Under the pieces are notes generated by a model. It was not told the DNA's origin. It saw only the letters and a program-made list of their open reading frames with translations, and searched no databases. From the NCBI GenBank assembly GCA_024516155.1, contig JAJJXM010000005.1:1-64000 (forward strand): 64,000 nt of DNA. The letters are read 5' to 3'. The translations under genes were made by a program, and so were the position numbers. Source of the DNA: Pyronema omphalodes. Its lineage: Eukaryota; Ascomycota; Pezizomycetes; Pezizales; Pyronemataceae. Positions 11,061 through 21,942 of the stretch are shown piece by piece; within the stretch, counting starts at the first letter, position 1, and every line of letters begins with the position of its first letter.

Positions 11061-11905
11061 CTATACATATGAATATTCTGTGACGGAGTCAACATCATCC
11101 TTCGGGTGAGCTGATGCATACATACGTTGTGACTCATCTGGCGTCATACAACGATGCCACCCCATGCTCTCTCCATTCGCTAACTCAGGCAATGGTTGCT
11201 TATGATTTCGAGAAGATTCCTTCTTTCTCAAGGAAACATGTGATGTTCGTGAATTCCCATAATGTTTGCAATGGTGACAACGAGGAAAATCGTAGCCCAT
11301 AGAGATGTTTTGTTATGTGGTAGTGCTGTGACCTTCGGTCACAGTAGCCAGTATGGGTCTTGTAGACCATATTACCGATGCACGATGCAAACAATGCTGC
11401 GAAATCGCTGATTAAATTGCACATCCTCATATCAAGGAAACCGCAGTGCAATGATATGGTGTGAATATCACTTTGTCGTTGCATAAAAACGATATTCTCG
11501 CTGTACACACACTACACATAGCAAACAAGCACTCTTTTCTGCTGATATGACCAAAGTATCAAGTGTTTTCTTCATCAGAGTAACCCCCGGCTTCACCAGG
11601 CACAGGTGTTCAGGCGTACTTAAGACCGGGGACAGGCCCGCTCTTAATGGCGGTTCCCTGTAGATACCGTCGATTTTCTTGGTCATCATCATGTCGTTAT
11701 AGGTATGTTTCCATGCATCCAACATGCCGCGATGATGTTTGGGCACCCTGCGAACCAGAGTGTTCATAAGTTTCGTTTCCACGGCGAGGATGCCTTTCTG
11801 TTGCCATGTCTTTACAGCAGTTCCTCGCGCAAGACAAACATGGCAGCCTCCATCTTGCTGCATATTGCGCAGAACTCCAGTGTCGCTGCCGAGGTCGTTT
11901 CGTAA
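11061..11905 (-). CDS. Cluster of overlapping unknown minus-strand ORFs
   Basis: Three minus-strand open frames overlap: 11468-11863 (131 codons, starts MQQDGGCHVCLARG), 11200-11508 (102 codons) and 11061-11300 (79 codons, contains CHHCKHYGN). They may be exons of one gene, a frame-shifted pseudogene, or chance. CHVC and CHHC pairs hint at zinc binding, but no family was recognised and I could not build a convincing spliced model. Confidence 0.25.
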
Positions 11906-14900
11906 TAGTCCCTGAAGCCGGTGTGTCTCTTCATGATGAGAAGACGTTCCACACTTCTAATGCTTATCAGTATCAGCTACCCTCAGTTCAGTAGTTCACA
12001 ATTATCGCAAGTAGTCAAGACTCACAATTTGAAAGGCTTTCTTTAATTTCACCAGGTGGTAAGAGCAGGTGCAAATAGAATGCTCGCATTGACTGCATAC
12101 AATGTAGGAGGAAACTTGTATTGACAAAACTCAGTGTTGGAAATGCTGAACGTGAACAGGATGAGAACTTCTATCCACCTAGGCGGGTGTCAGCTCTACT
12201 TATACTTTCGTTAACTCTCAGCTCCAATATATTCGCCGCTTTTTGCCGACCCATTACGTACATCAGATGATGCTAGACCGAAATTCAGCGTTGTTTTCCC
12301 TGTCCGCGGGCGCTATGATTACGTATTCACGGTTGGATTATTGTAGCATGTCATTGTTCTGTAACCAGGTCTTTTGTTGGATGACAAGGAAAATCAGCGG
12401 AGTCGACGTAATCACGAGTTGACGTAATCACGTACCGTTGGAGCGGAAGGTAGCTCATTGCAGTCAATGTGTGCCGATGCTTTTCCGTGTTCGTCATTCA
12501 TAGCCAGAGATAACTTTCAACCACCTAGTTCCTTACAAATCTCTTGACGCGGCCGATGTTGTCTCAGTTCCGTTTTTACAGACTTACTTTGCAAGCCGCG
12601 GAGCGCTGTGTACTTGATGACGAATTTCCACCCCTATTTCATGCTTCGCAGCACGGTATACGTACTTGCCAAGCGTATGGAAGTACAGTCACTGTGCTTC
12701 AATATCTCATCATGATCATCAAAGCGGACCAAAACATGGGCTGGCTGTGCAGCAGGTAATTCTGTTCCTTAATCACTCGCGTCTTCATCTCGTGCGGGAT
12801 TCCCGAGCAAACAATTACGAAAATATTGACAAGTCTCTCAGGTGTGGTGGAGAAAGAAGGTAAAATCCTCTTCCACTTCGTCAGCGGTGGTAATGCCAGT
12901 ATATGCGAGTGACACCGAATGCCACTGTCCAGCACAGATCACTTTACGACGAGAGGATCTTGACGCATTCTTCACTTATTAATATTAACCTCATACTCCT
13001 GTAGCGTGTTAACATGATATCTGTTTCAAGATCTGGATCTGATTGATTTGATTTCACGCACAGGTGGTAGGTTCACTGTCTCGATCTTACTCCGGAGCAT
13101 CACGAAACCGTTACGCTCCCTGTCGACTTCTTCGCCCACCTATTGCAGTAGGTATTGTATTTCTTACTCCCGTGTTTATTGCAGTCGTTATGGTACGCAA
13201 TCCCGCCACGCAATCAGGAGGAGATTTAACCGTTACGTACCGAACATATTCTGTTCACGTCACTGTCCATTCCATCGGTAGGCAACGTCGCTGTACGTTC
13301 GTAGTATAACGGATAGAGTTCATCCACTTTTTCCGGGAGGCTGAATTATCGTTCTGTGATATCTTGGTGTAGTGGAAGAGGTGCTTCTCTATCACACGGT
13401 CGGATTTATCGTCGGCTTCAATGAAAATGATGGGAGCAAGGTTCGTGACTGTGGTTTTGGATATAGGTTAATAACTCTCAGCTCGCGTCTGACTTTCGTA
13501 ATACGGATTCTGAAAACAAGTTCAGTACTCTGAAGCTGAAGTAATATTTCTAGTTGAGTCCAATCGAGTGACAATGCTTCCTAAGACGTTCACGGCGATT
13601 GTAATAAACCAATGTCAAAGTCGAACAGACATAAGACTGTCATTACGGTGTTAATCTTGTCAGGATCATAGCCCAGAGTTGATTCTGTCATACATCATAC
13701 TGCGGACGTGAGGCGGCTGAATGTTCATTGTATAGAATTTTGGCGTAATGGAGAATGCGGTCCTCCACCACACATTCAGTTTTCTCGCCGGCTTCAAAAA
13801 AAGGGATGTGGGGAGTGATTTGAGATGATGGTTGAGAACATCGGTGACTTACTTCCAACGTACGCCTGGTTGTTTTTAAACAGTAACGGTTGAGACAATT
13901 GTCTTTGTATCATCGAACGGGTAAACTTATTACTCTAATTAGGTCGCGTTTAATTGCGATGCCAGAGAACGTGCTCACAGCCGAGGCAATACACAGAAAT
14001 AAAAAACCTTTCAATCTACCTTTACATCACTGCTTTGTCTTCATATTTAATGAATAGAATAAACAAACTTACATTGACTTCCTTGATCCGTTCAGCATTC
14101 TCAATTATCAGATATCCTTCTTTAGGTACCATCAATATATAAGGCAATTCCACCCTCCTTCGATATAGCTAGCGACGTGAACGGCTATAACTCCACCGTA
14201 GATCAATCGCCCCCGCATGAAATTCTCTTCACGATAGTAAAACCCTCATTTCCCTCTGTAGGAACAAACTTTCTAAATACCCATAACAATAAACAACAAA
14301 ACCATCCCTCCTCCCCAAGCCCATATCGCCCGGCAGTTCCATTCATCATCGCGCCATATTAAGCTGAGATACCCTCCCACTGCACCGCTTCTTTAGCCCA
14401 TCTCCCACGGGCCACCATCTTACAGTCACCTCACAATAACCCAGCAACATCACTCCTTGCAATGAAGATACATACCATACCACTACCACTGATCCTCCAT
14501 TACAATTCGCCTATTCCTCAACAGGCCAACAACAGCATATCTCATCGAATCCAGATAGCATTCATCACATCCTTAATTCCTTTGTATAGATAGCTCAATC
14601 CTGCACTAAGTGTTGAAATCGAATGATAGGCCATGATGATCCATGATGTGCAGCTACTTGTCCTTGTCCATAGCGACTCGCTTGTATAACCCAAGAATTA
14701 TCCACTGAAGCTAAGTCAAGGTAATGGGTAAGTGAATATCTATACCCTCCCCCCCCCCCCCCCCCCCCCTCCCCCCCCCGCTCTAGAATATGGTCCAGTA
14801 ACTACAGAAATTGTGAGGTGGGATATACTCAGCAAAAGCCGCCAACATAAATCCCCTGGGCCCTGGCTGCTGTGACCAGTCAGTGGATATGTTTTGTGGA

Positions 14901-15655
14901 TAGAGGTTGTGCAATGGCTATTGAAGTAACGAATTAGTGACATGCTACGGCCGATATATGTTTTCCTTTTTTTTCTTTTCTTTTTCAAAAAAAAAGGGGG
15001 ATTGGTCAATTCTTATTACTGTAACCATGGCGGAAGCTGTGAAAAATATCGTTACTCCTTCTGATTTTTGAAGTTCAGAATAGCTGGCTTGTGATATTAT
15101 GTTTTTGATGGTTCCATATTTCCGCAGTTTCAGCAGAAAACAGCTAAGAGAAAAAGGTTTTAGATTAAGCTCTACTATACGACTAATGACAGAAGAACTG
15201 GCATCACGAAGGAGAAGTTCAAGGTGCTATGAAAGGATGAAAGTTTGGGGCACACTGTATTTGAATTTTATTTGGATTCCTACAAGGTAAATTATTCGAA
15301 ACATATCGTTGGCATCTGGCGGCCCAAATGTATCGCTATGTTATTTTTTTGAATTGGAACTTTTACAGCATAATTCATGTACCATACAATCAGTTTAAGA
15401 AACTTTTATCCATTCATAGCACCCTCAACTTCTCCTTCGAGTTTGCCTGTGATGCCATCACTATTCATACAGTAGAGCTTTATCTAATACCTAATCCTTT
15501 CAGCCATTTTTCAGCCCAAACACTGAAACCAATGCGAAAATACCGTGTAAAGCCAGCCATTCTAAAAAATTCAAAAACAAGATGACAGACCATATCCAGC
15601 CTGTCATGTTCATTTATACCCTTGCAACTGCTTCACTGCAGAACCTCCTAACACA
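11906..15655. other. Long gene-poor stretch
   Basis: About 3.7 kb without a recognised gene. Short ORFs occur on both strands without family motifs. A 12-nt motif GACGTAATCACG occurs twice 16 bp apart at 12405 and 12421. The C-tract at 14749 and an A/T-rich run near 14960-15000 are the other visible features. Confidence 0.5.
14749..14779. repeat. C-homopolymer tract
   Basis: 21 consecutive C residues (14749-14769), one T, then nine C residues. It is a low-complexity tract in non-coding DNA; its exact length may be uncertain because of sequencing slippage. Confidence 0.9.
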
Positions 15656-17401
15656 TTAAAGAGAAAATTGCGCCATTGCTACGCATGCTGCGATAAGGCA
15701 CCACGAAATATACGCTGTACTGGCACCGGAATCGGCAGTAGCAGTTGGCCCAAAGCTTCCAGTGGCTGTGGCTGTGGAGTCCGGAGAGCCGGTGTAGGTT
15801 GGATCGCCATCACCTCTTCCGCCGCTTTCTCCTGTGGGCGCTACTATGACCGCACTGGTGGCTCCTTCGGCATCTGGAACAGCGTTCTTTCCGGTTCCAA
15901 TTTCTATGATGTTTGAGTCTGTAGCGTTGTAGATAGCCGGGGCGATACTAATCTCCTGGTTATCTAAATCAAAGACGATGTAGGCTGAGCGAAGGAAGGT
16001 ATCACCCTAGATGCATGTTAGTCACGGGCGGGAAAGAAAATAATAAAACATGTCCCGCTTACCAGAACGTTATTGTCCTCCCCGGCGTCCATGATACCAA
16101 AGTAACACAGAGGTGTTCCATCAAAATAGGTAGCCGGACTTCCGTCAAATGCATATGCATCAACGACAAGCTCGTTGACCGGTACTTTAATGACTGCACC
16201 GGAGAAGCTGAAGTCGATAGATCCATTATACTGGCGAATGTCACAAGGTGCCGTAGGAACACCTGTCCCATCGTTGATGTTTGCTCCAACCTGCTGGGCA
16301 ATTTCGGTATAGAGATCGGAAGGCAAGTAGGTGTAAGTTGTACCGGTATCAAGAAGGACTGGAACTGCAAAGGACTCTTTCGTCAAGCTGATAGAATTTC
16401 CTTGGTCATTGGTAAGGCCAACGCTGGTGAGTGTGATCATGAACTCGCGAGCTTCGGTGGCTCCAATTCGCTTATCAATCGGTAACGTAGTCAGGTTGCC
16501 TTGGAATTTCGCAGTATCCACACCACCGAATAATACCTCACCTTCATCAGCGTCTGTGAGCAAGGTTAGTTAGCCCGACTCAAACGTTGCTGTAACAAGA
16601 GGACCAACCTAGGTCGTTCAGCCAAAGACTGTAGGCTCTGGATTTAATCAAGCCTTGTTCCACCATCAACCGTGTAAGTCCTGGATATGGCGACTTTCCT
16701 AGTCTCTGTACAGCAACCTGGTTGGTCTCGAATCCAATACCCATAATCCCTTCCGTCGATGTCGATTCTAGCCCGATCGCAAACTGAACGTTTTGGACAG
16801 CTACATCACGTCCTACCCGAAATACGTCCTTGCCGTAGTCTCCTTGTGCGTATTCACCATCGACGTATGAAATTTGGAAGTTATTTGACACCTTTTTGTA
16901 CGTGCTGGATTTGTGCTCGTCAAACATTCCGGTTATCTCGCATGGATTATCGGGTTGTTTACACAAATCTGACCGAGGACTTTCAACCCAGATATCGGAA
17001 GATCCAGTATCGAGGCTGTTGAGTGTTAGAAAGTATTCTTGGGATAGATAATATCGCTAGTAGGGCTTACTGTAACCGAAGGTTCTGTGGTGGGGTACCA
17101 ATGCTAACTTCTGCATAATAGAGGAAGTCCTATGGTCTATGTCAGTATGCATCAATAATTGAGTTGTTCGAATAATGCATACTGAATTATCTAAGCGTTG
17201 TAAGACAGTATTTGGTGATCTCTTTGCTAGTAATTCTGTGTGATTGCGGGGTAAATTCTGAATATTCTTTTTGATCTTTTTGAACTTGAACTCTTGAACC
17301 TTTAAAGGTTCCGAGCTATTTGCTGGCCGTTTGCTAAGCTCAAGAGCTATACTCGGTAATGCCAATAGAGCAATGTAAATGAGTAAGCTCGAACAATGCA
17401 T
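15656..17401 (-). CDS. Secreted candidapepsin-like aspartic protease, probably GPI-anchored
   Basis: Pepsin-family (A1) aspartic endopeptidase acting outside the cell or at its surface. Exons on the minus strand: 17183-17401, 17071-17129, 16609-17015, 16063-16553 and 15656-16006, giving 508 codons. Residues 1-20 are a signal peptide (MHCSSLLIYIALLALPSIAL). A propeptide follows and contains a Lys-Arg (AKRSPNTVLQRLDN) suited to kexin cleavage. The mature enzyme begins with YYAEVSIGTPPQN, the first active site is LDTGSSD (about 17000) and the second is VLLDTGTTYTYLP (about 16345). FGGVD and GDTFLRSAYIVFDL are typical of candidapepsins and yapsins. The Ser/Thr/Gly-rich C-terminus ends in a hydrophobic tail, which suggests a GPI anchor. 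Both catalytic Asp residues are present. Introns are 53-56 nt; the third uses GTTGGT as donor. Confidence 0.9.
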
Positions 17402-18466
17402 CTGATATACGTTCAGTCGTTTTCCTCGACGGCGATTACTAATAGCTGATTAACAGATAAATGAATGTCTGTGACGTAAGAGGACGATAATAATAGCGCC
17501 GTTCTTGTGTTGAATTCAGCTTGAGATAATCGAATGCCTTTTGGTCGCAATTGGATATCTTCAGGTGTTTTCTCGTTGCGAAAAAAAAAAAGCACCTTTC
17601 GTCGTCTGGTTCGGCGGGGAGTTGGTGGAAGAACGGTGGAATTAGAGGCTCTTTGTCGGAAGAAGGACATTTGCAGTAGGTTCCTGTCTTTCGTACTTGA
17701 GCTCCACCAGTACTCCAACTAAATTACGCAATCCCCTCATGGGCGTGACGTCGTCTTGTTCCATCTCGCCGTCTTCCCGCGTCGCTATGGCTGGGCCGGT
17801 GTTCCTGAATCGCTCTACACTTGTTTGATAGTGGAGCATTCCCTGTGTTGTTGGATGGCTGGCGCTGCATTCCCTTACCCAACCAGCTGCAGCTGCCGTC
17901 CAAGTAGGCAGTGCTAAAATCACTCGCCATACCCGCCTGGCGCGGGGAACGCAGGTACAACGGTGATCCAATCTTCATTTGTTGGCAGTTGATGGCCCAT
18001 CCAGGCTTTGTGTAATGGTTGTTTCTGCTCGTATGCAACATGTATATCGAGATATTTCCCACTCAAAACACTGAGTTTTTCTCTCTCTTTTCTGCATCGG
18101 ATATGTCATCTGTTGAGCTCTGGCTGGTTTTCTGATCGCCTGGGGCATCATCGCTAAACTTGGTTATTCAATTACCACGCCTGAAGATGGCGTACATGGC
18201 TTGCGTGGAGATGGTTAGTAAACACTGATTGGTTAGTAAACCATGATTAGTTACCAGCGAGTGGGAAAGGTGACACAAACACCCGCTAGCAACCTACGCG
18301 CATGAGAAGAAGTACATACGTGGAAATCATCTTGGCGAACTCACGTTCGACGCGTTTTACGTGACGCGACAAATTAGCGATTATCATCAAAAGACTTCAA
18401 CGCGTACCAATTCTTCTTCTTCAGGCCTTCGTTTAGCATCTCGCATATCCTTCCCCACAGCCCAAA
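17402..18466. other. Intergenic region between protease and RFC4
   Basis: The protease and RFC4 are divergently transcribed from this 1.07-kb interval, so it should contain both promoters. Short minus-strand ORFs at 17413-17718 and 17642-18062 overlap each other and show no family motif. I assign no gene here. Confidence 0.5.
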
Positions 18467-19649
18467 ATGCCGTCTGGCTCAGCAATAGCATCATCCAGCA
18501 AATCCTCCGGCCCAATTACCACCTCATCTACTCCCAACTACGAGCTTCCCTGGGTAGAGAAATACCGTCCATCCCTACTCGAAGATATTGTCGGCAATAG
18601 CGAGACTGTCGAGCGTCTAAAAATCATCGCCAAAGATGGAAATATGCCTCATGTCATCATCTCCGGCATGCCTGGAATTGGGTTCGCTACTCCAATTCCC
18701 TCATTCTGGTCTCGTCATAACGTCTAACATCCACCAGAAAAACCACCTCCATCCTCTGTCTCGCCCGTGCCTTATTAGGAGATACCTACAAAGAAGCTGT
18801 CCTCGAACTGAACGCCTCAGACGAACGTGGAATCGACGTAGTCCGCAATCGAATCAAAGCCTTCGCACAAAAGAAAGTGACCCTACCGCCTGGTCGTCAA
18901 AAGATCATCATCCTCGACGAAGCCGATTCCATGACAAACGGAGCACAACAAGCATTACGTCGTACCATGGAAATCTACTCTTCCACCACACGATTTGCTT
19001 TTGCTTGTAACCAATCCAACAAGATTATTGAACCTTTGCAATCTCGTTGTGCTATCTTGCGGTATTCTAGATTGTCGAATGATGAGGTTACGAAACGGTT
19101 GATTGAGATCATCAAAATGGAAAATGTGGAATACTCGGAGGATGGATTAGCGGCACTTATTTTCACTGCGGAGGGTGATATGAGACAGGCTATCAATAAC
19201 CTTCAGAGTACGGTAGCGGGTTTCGGATTCGTAAGTGGGGATAATGTTTTCAAAGTTGTCGACACACCGCATCCAATCGCGGTACAAACGATGATCAAAG
19301 CCTGTTATGAAGGAAAGATCGACGATGCATTGGAAAGACTTGAGGAATTATGGGATAAAGGATATTCGGCGGTAGATGTTATCAGTACCATGTTTAGGGT
19401 TACAAAGACGGTGGATACACTCTCTGAGCATTCAAAGCTGGAGTTTATCAAGGTTAGTCGGTACCAGTTATTAATATGAAAGGGAATAGAGAAATAGATC
19501 AAGAATAATTACTAATGGTGGGAATACAGGAAATCGGATTCACACATATGAGAATCTTAGAAGGAGTTTCGACGCTGTTACAACTAAAGGGATGTATTGC
19601 ACGGCTATGCAAAATTAACATGCCCCCTGCATTGTATGCCATGAAATAG
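18467..19649 (+). CDS. RFC4: Replication factor C subunit 4 (clamp loader ATPase)
   Basis: Small subunit of the heteropentameric clamp loader that opens PCNA and loads it at primer-template junctions, in the nucleus. Exons 18467-18681, 18738-19452 and 19530-19649 give 349 residues, close to the usual length. The N-terminus has [17 protein letters not shown]. The Walker A GMPGIGKTT is split by intron 1 (donor GTTCGC, acceptor CCACCAG). [18 protein letters not shown], the Walker [11 protein letters not shown] and the arginine-finger SRC motif ([13 protein letters not shown]) follow, and the C-terminus is [12 protein letters not shown]. The pattern fits S. cerevisiae Rfc4 (human RFC2) better than Rfc2 or Rfc3. 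Start chosen at the ATG before the variable Ser-rich leader. It converges with RCE1, with a Mutator-like element between the two. Confidence 0.95.
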
Positions 19650-20150
19650 TCGTCATATCAATATATTCCCCTAATAATAAATTCATTGCTCTGTCAATTT
19701 TATGACCCAAACAATACTCACCGAGATGATATTCTCCACCCACGAAAGCCTAATGGTGTACTGTAAAATCACTCCTCATCCCATGACCTGTTCCCTGCGC
19801 TCCCATCAGCTCCTCTGGTCACTCGAGCGTGGAAGAGATGGAGGGAAGCTGAGGAGTCATAAGCATGAAGGATTTAGAGTAATGATAGACTTTACTATGC
19901 TACTACGTTTGCTATGAATGAGGGTCGATGACTGGATGACTGTCGCTTTTAACGCTACGGTACGGGGTAAGCTAGGTTGTTGAAACATGAATGCTGTGTT
20001 GGTGTCTGGAATAAACCGCTCTTGATTACCGTTTACTTCCTATAACTGTCGATAATGTCTATAAATTCCTTCTATTGCCCTACTTTTCCATGCACCGTTG
20101 CAAAGAAAAAATAAAATAAAAATAAAAAAATAAAAAAATAAAAATAAAAA
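19650..20150. other. Intergenic DNA downstream of RFC4
   Basis: 3' flank of RFC4. It ends in an A/T-rich run of AAATAAAA-type repeats, into which the Mutator-like element at 20151 is inserted. No gene seen. Confidence 0.5.
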
Positions 20151-20639
20151 CGGAAATTATGCAGGATGCCCCCCGGAAAATGCGAAATTTGCAAGATACC
20201 CCCGTCTATGCAATATGCCCCCCGCTTAGGTTGACAACACCCGCCTGCGCTTACGATCTGACTTTGCAAAGCGAATGCCAAACTGCATGTCTACGGCCCA
20301 CTTGTGAATAGCCAGTTTAAACTCGGAAAACGTAGGAGAATCATCTCCAAGGTGCAGTGCTTGTCGAGAGATCGGGTCAGCGGCGTTAGGATCGATGCTG
20401 GTTGTCAGCGAACTGGTGCGCTCCATTATTGTTGTTGACGATAATATTGAGAAGTGGAATAAAAATCTTCACCTGCAAGTGAGGAAAACAAAAACACATG
20501 TGAAAATTCTGTAGCCCGGCGCTGTAGGCGCTGTATTCAACATGGGCGGGTGTTCACTACCGAAGCGAGGGGCATCCTGCATAGACGGGGGTATATTGCA
20601 AATTTCGCCTTTTTTGAGGGGCATCCTGCATAATTTCCG
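20151..20639 (-). mobile_element. 489-bp non-autonomous Mutator-like element (MULE)
   Basis: Terminal inverted repeats of about 95 bp: the left end CGGAAATTATGCAGGATGCC and the reverse complement of the right end are nearly identical, and both arms continue through GCGAAATTTGCAA, TACCCCCGTCTATGCA and ACACCCGCC. The bases directly outside each end are AAATAAAAA, a 9-bp target-site duplication, the size typical of Mutator-like elements; the low-complexity target lowers its weight. Between the arms a short minus-strand frame (20226-20426) reads FKLAIHKWAVDMQFGIRFAK, resembling the N-terminal region of fungal MULE transposases. It is therefore best read as an internally deleted MULE rather than an unrelated MITE. 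It lies between the convergent genes RFC4 and RCE1 and interrupts neither. Confidence 0.85.
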
Positions 20640-20763
20640 AAATAAAAAAGAAGAAAATTAGTATTCTTTGATAAATCCCCCCTCCCGCTATCATCTTTAA
20701 TTCCCCCGTCTACCCTCACCAATCTCCATCTGTAATCCACTATCCACATCTGAATCCCATAAC

Positions 20764-21942
20764 CTAAAACCTCATCATCGCCTCGCCACTTTCAGTCCCC
20801 AACCAAATCATCTTATAAAATCCCACCGCTCCAGCAACCAAACTCAACCAATACAAGCCATTAACCCAACCAGTACTACTAACCTTCGGAGCTGGAGCAC
20901 CAATCCAATTACACATAGCATGCACTGCGATGGCAGGCCATACTGATCCGGTTCGGATAAGAACAAATGTTGCCCACCACCCGAAAATTGTGGTGTAGGT
21001 GAACTGTGCTAGACTGCTTAGGATCGCCATGCCGATATAGGAGGGGTGGTTTAGGATCATTTCGTAGCAGTGGTGGAAGTGCGCTGGATGGGTGTGTTAG
21101 CTAAGGTTATGCTTGTAATGTAGCTTGGGAGAGCTTGGTAGAGCTTTGGGAAGCTAGGGAAAGCTGAGGAAAGCTTCGAAAAGCTTCGTGAAGCTTATCA
21201 AAGCATAGGAAAGCCTGGCCAGGCCTTGCCAGGTTTCTTCCCCATTCGCCGAGCTGCCGTCTGGTATTCACACAAAAAGAAAATAACAATAAAAAAAGAC
21301 AAAACCTACCAATCCCAAACACCAACGGCGTAGTCCAGACAATTTTCCCCGCGCTGACTCCAGCAAGCATCAACAACGGCACCATGCACCCTCTAAATAC
21401 GACCTCCTCCGTAATGGGGGCGACCACATAATTCCTCCAACCCACCCACCCAATCCTTCCCCTTTTCCCAATGACCCCCGGAACAAATCCTCTCCACCCA
21501 TGCCACCTAACCGCCTCCCATGCCCGCTCCGTAAGCGGCCCCATGAACAACACTCCCGTCACTCCTAACACCTTAATCGTATCCCACACTGTAGTCGGCG
21601 TAATATGCGTTATCCCCATCAACGATAATACAGCCCACCATCCCTGCCCGGTGACTGTGAAGAGGATTATAGAGGTGAGGAAAGTGCAGATTAAAGTAAT
21701 GATACTGGCGATACGAACACGGGTTGCGATTACGTTGGGTGTGTTACGGTCTAGGCCTGGCCGGGGTCGAGTTTGTGGGGATAGGTAAACGGAGGAGACA
21801 TAGAGGAGGGTGAAGGTTATACAAAGGAGGATAGCGAGGGGAAGGGACAAAAGAGGGGCGGTGGCGTATGAGGCTGTCGGTTGGTTGAGATTAGCATTTC
21901 ATTGGAACGAGAGTAGGAGGGATAGAACGTACTGGTCGCCAT
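20764..21942 (-). CDS. RCE1: CAAX prenyl protease 2 (Rce1)
   Basis: Endoplasmic reticulum membrane protease that removes the -AAX tripeptide from prenylated CAAX proteins such as Ras and a-factor-type pheromones. Exons on the minus strand: 21933-21942, 21310-21873 and 20764-21083, giving 297 residues. The first exon is only 10 nt (ATG GCG ACC A); it is inferred because the main exon has no in-frame ATG and a stop lies just upstream, while a GTACGT...CGACAG intron of 59 nt restores a start. Family motifs are present: NYVVAPITEEVVFRG with the catalytic Glu pair, FGIAHFHH across intron 2, and HAMCNWIG. Several hydrophobic membrane segments are visible. Intron 2 is 226 nt and carries a 10-bp tandem repeat. 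Confidence 0.9.
21121..21220. repeat. 10-bp tandem repeat inside RCE1 intron 2
   Basis: About ten degenerate copies in exact 10-bp register, with the core AAGCTT or GAGCTT at the start of each unit, for example AAGCTTCGAA then AAGCTTCGTG then AAGCTTATCA. The array accounts for most of the extra length of this intron. Confidence 0.85.

Noticed and set aside
17413..18062. Overlapping minus ORFs between the protease and RFC4
   Set aside because: No motif, mutually overlapping frames, and the interval is expected to be a bidirectional promoter.
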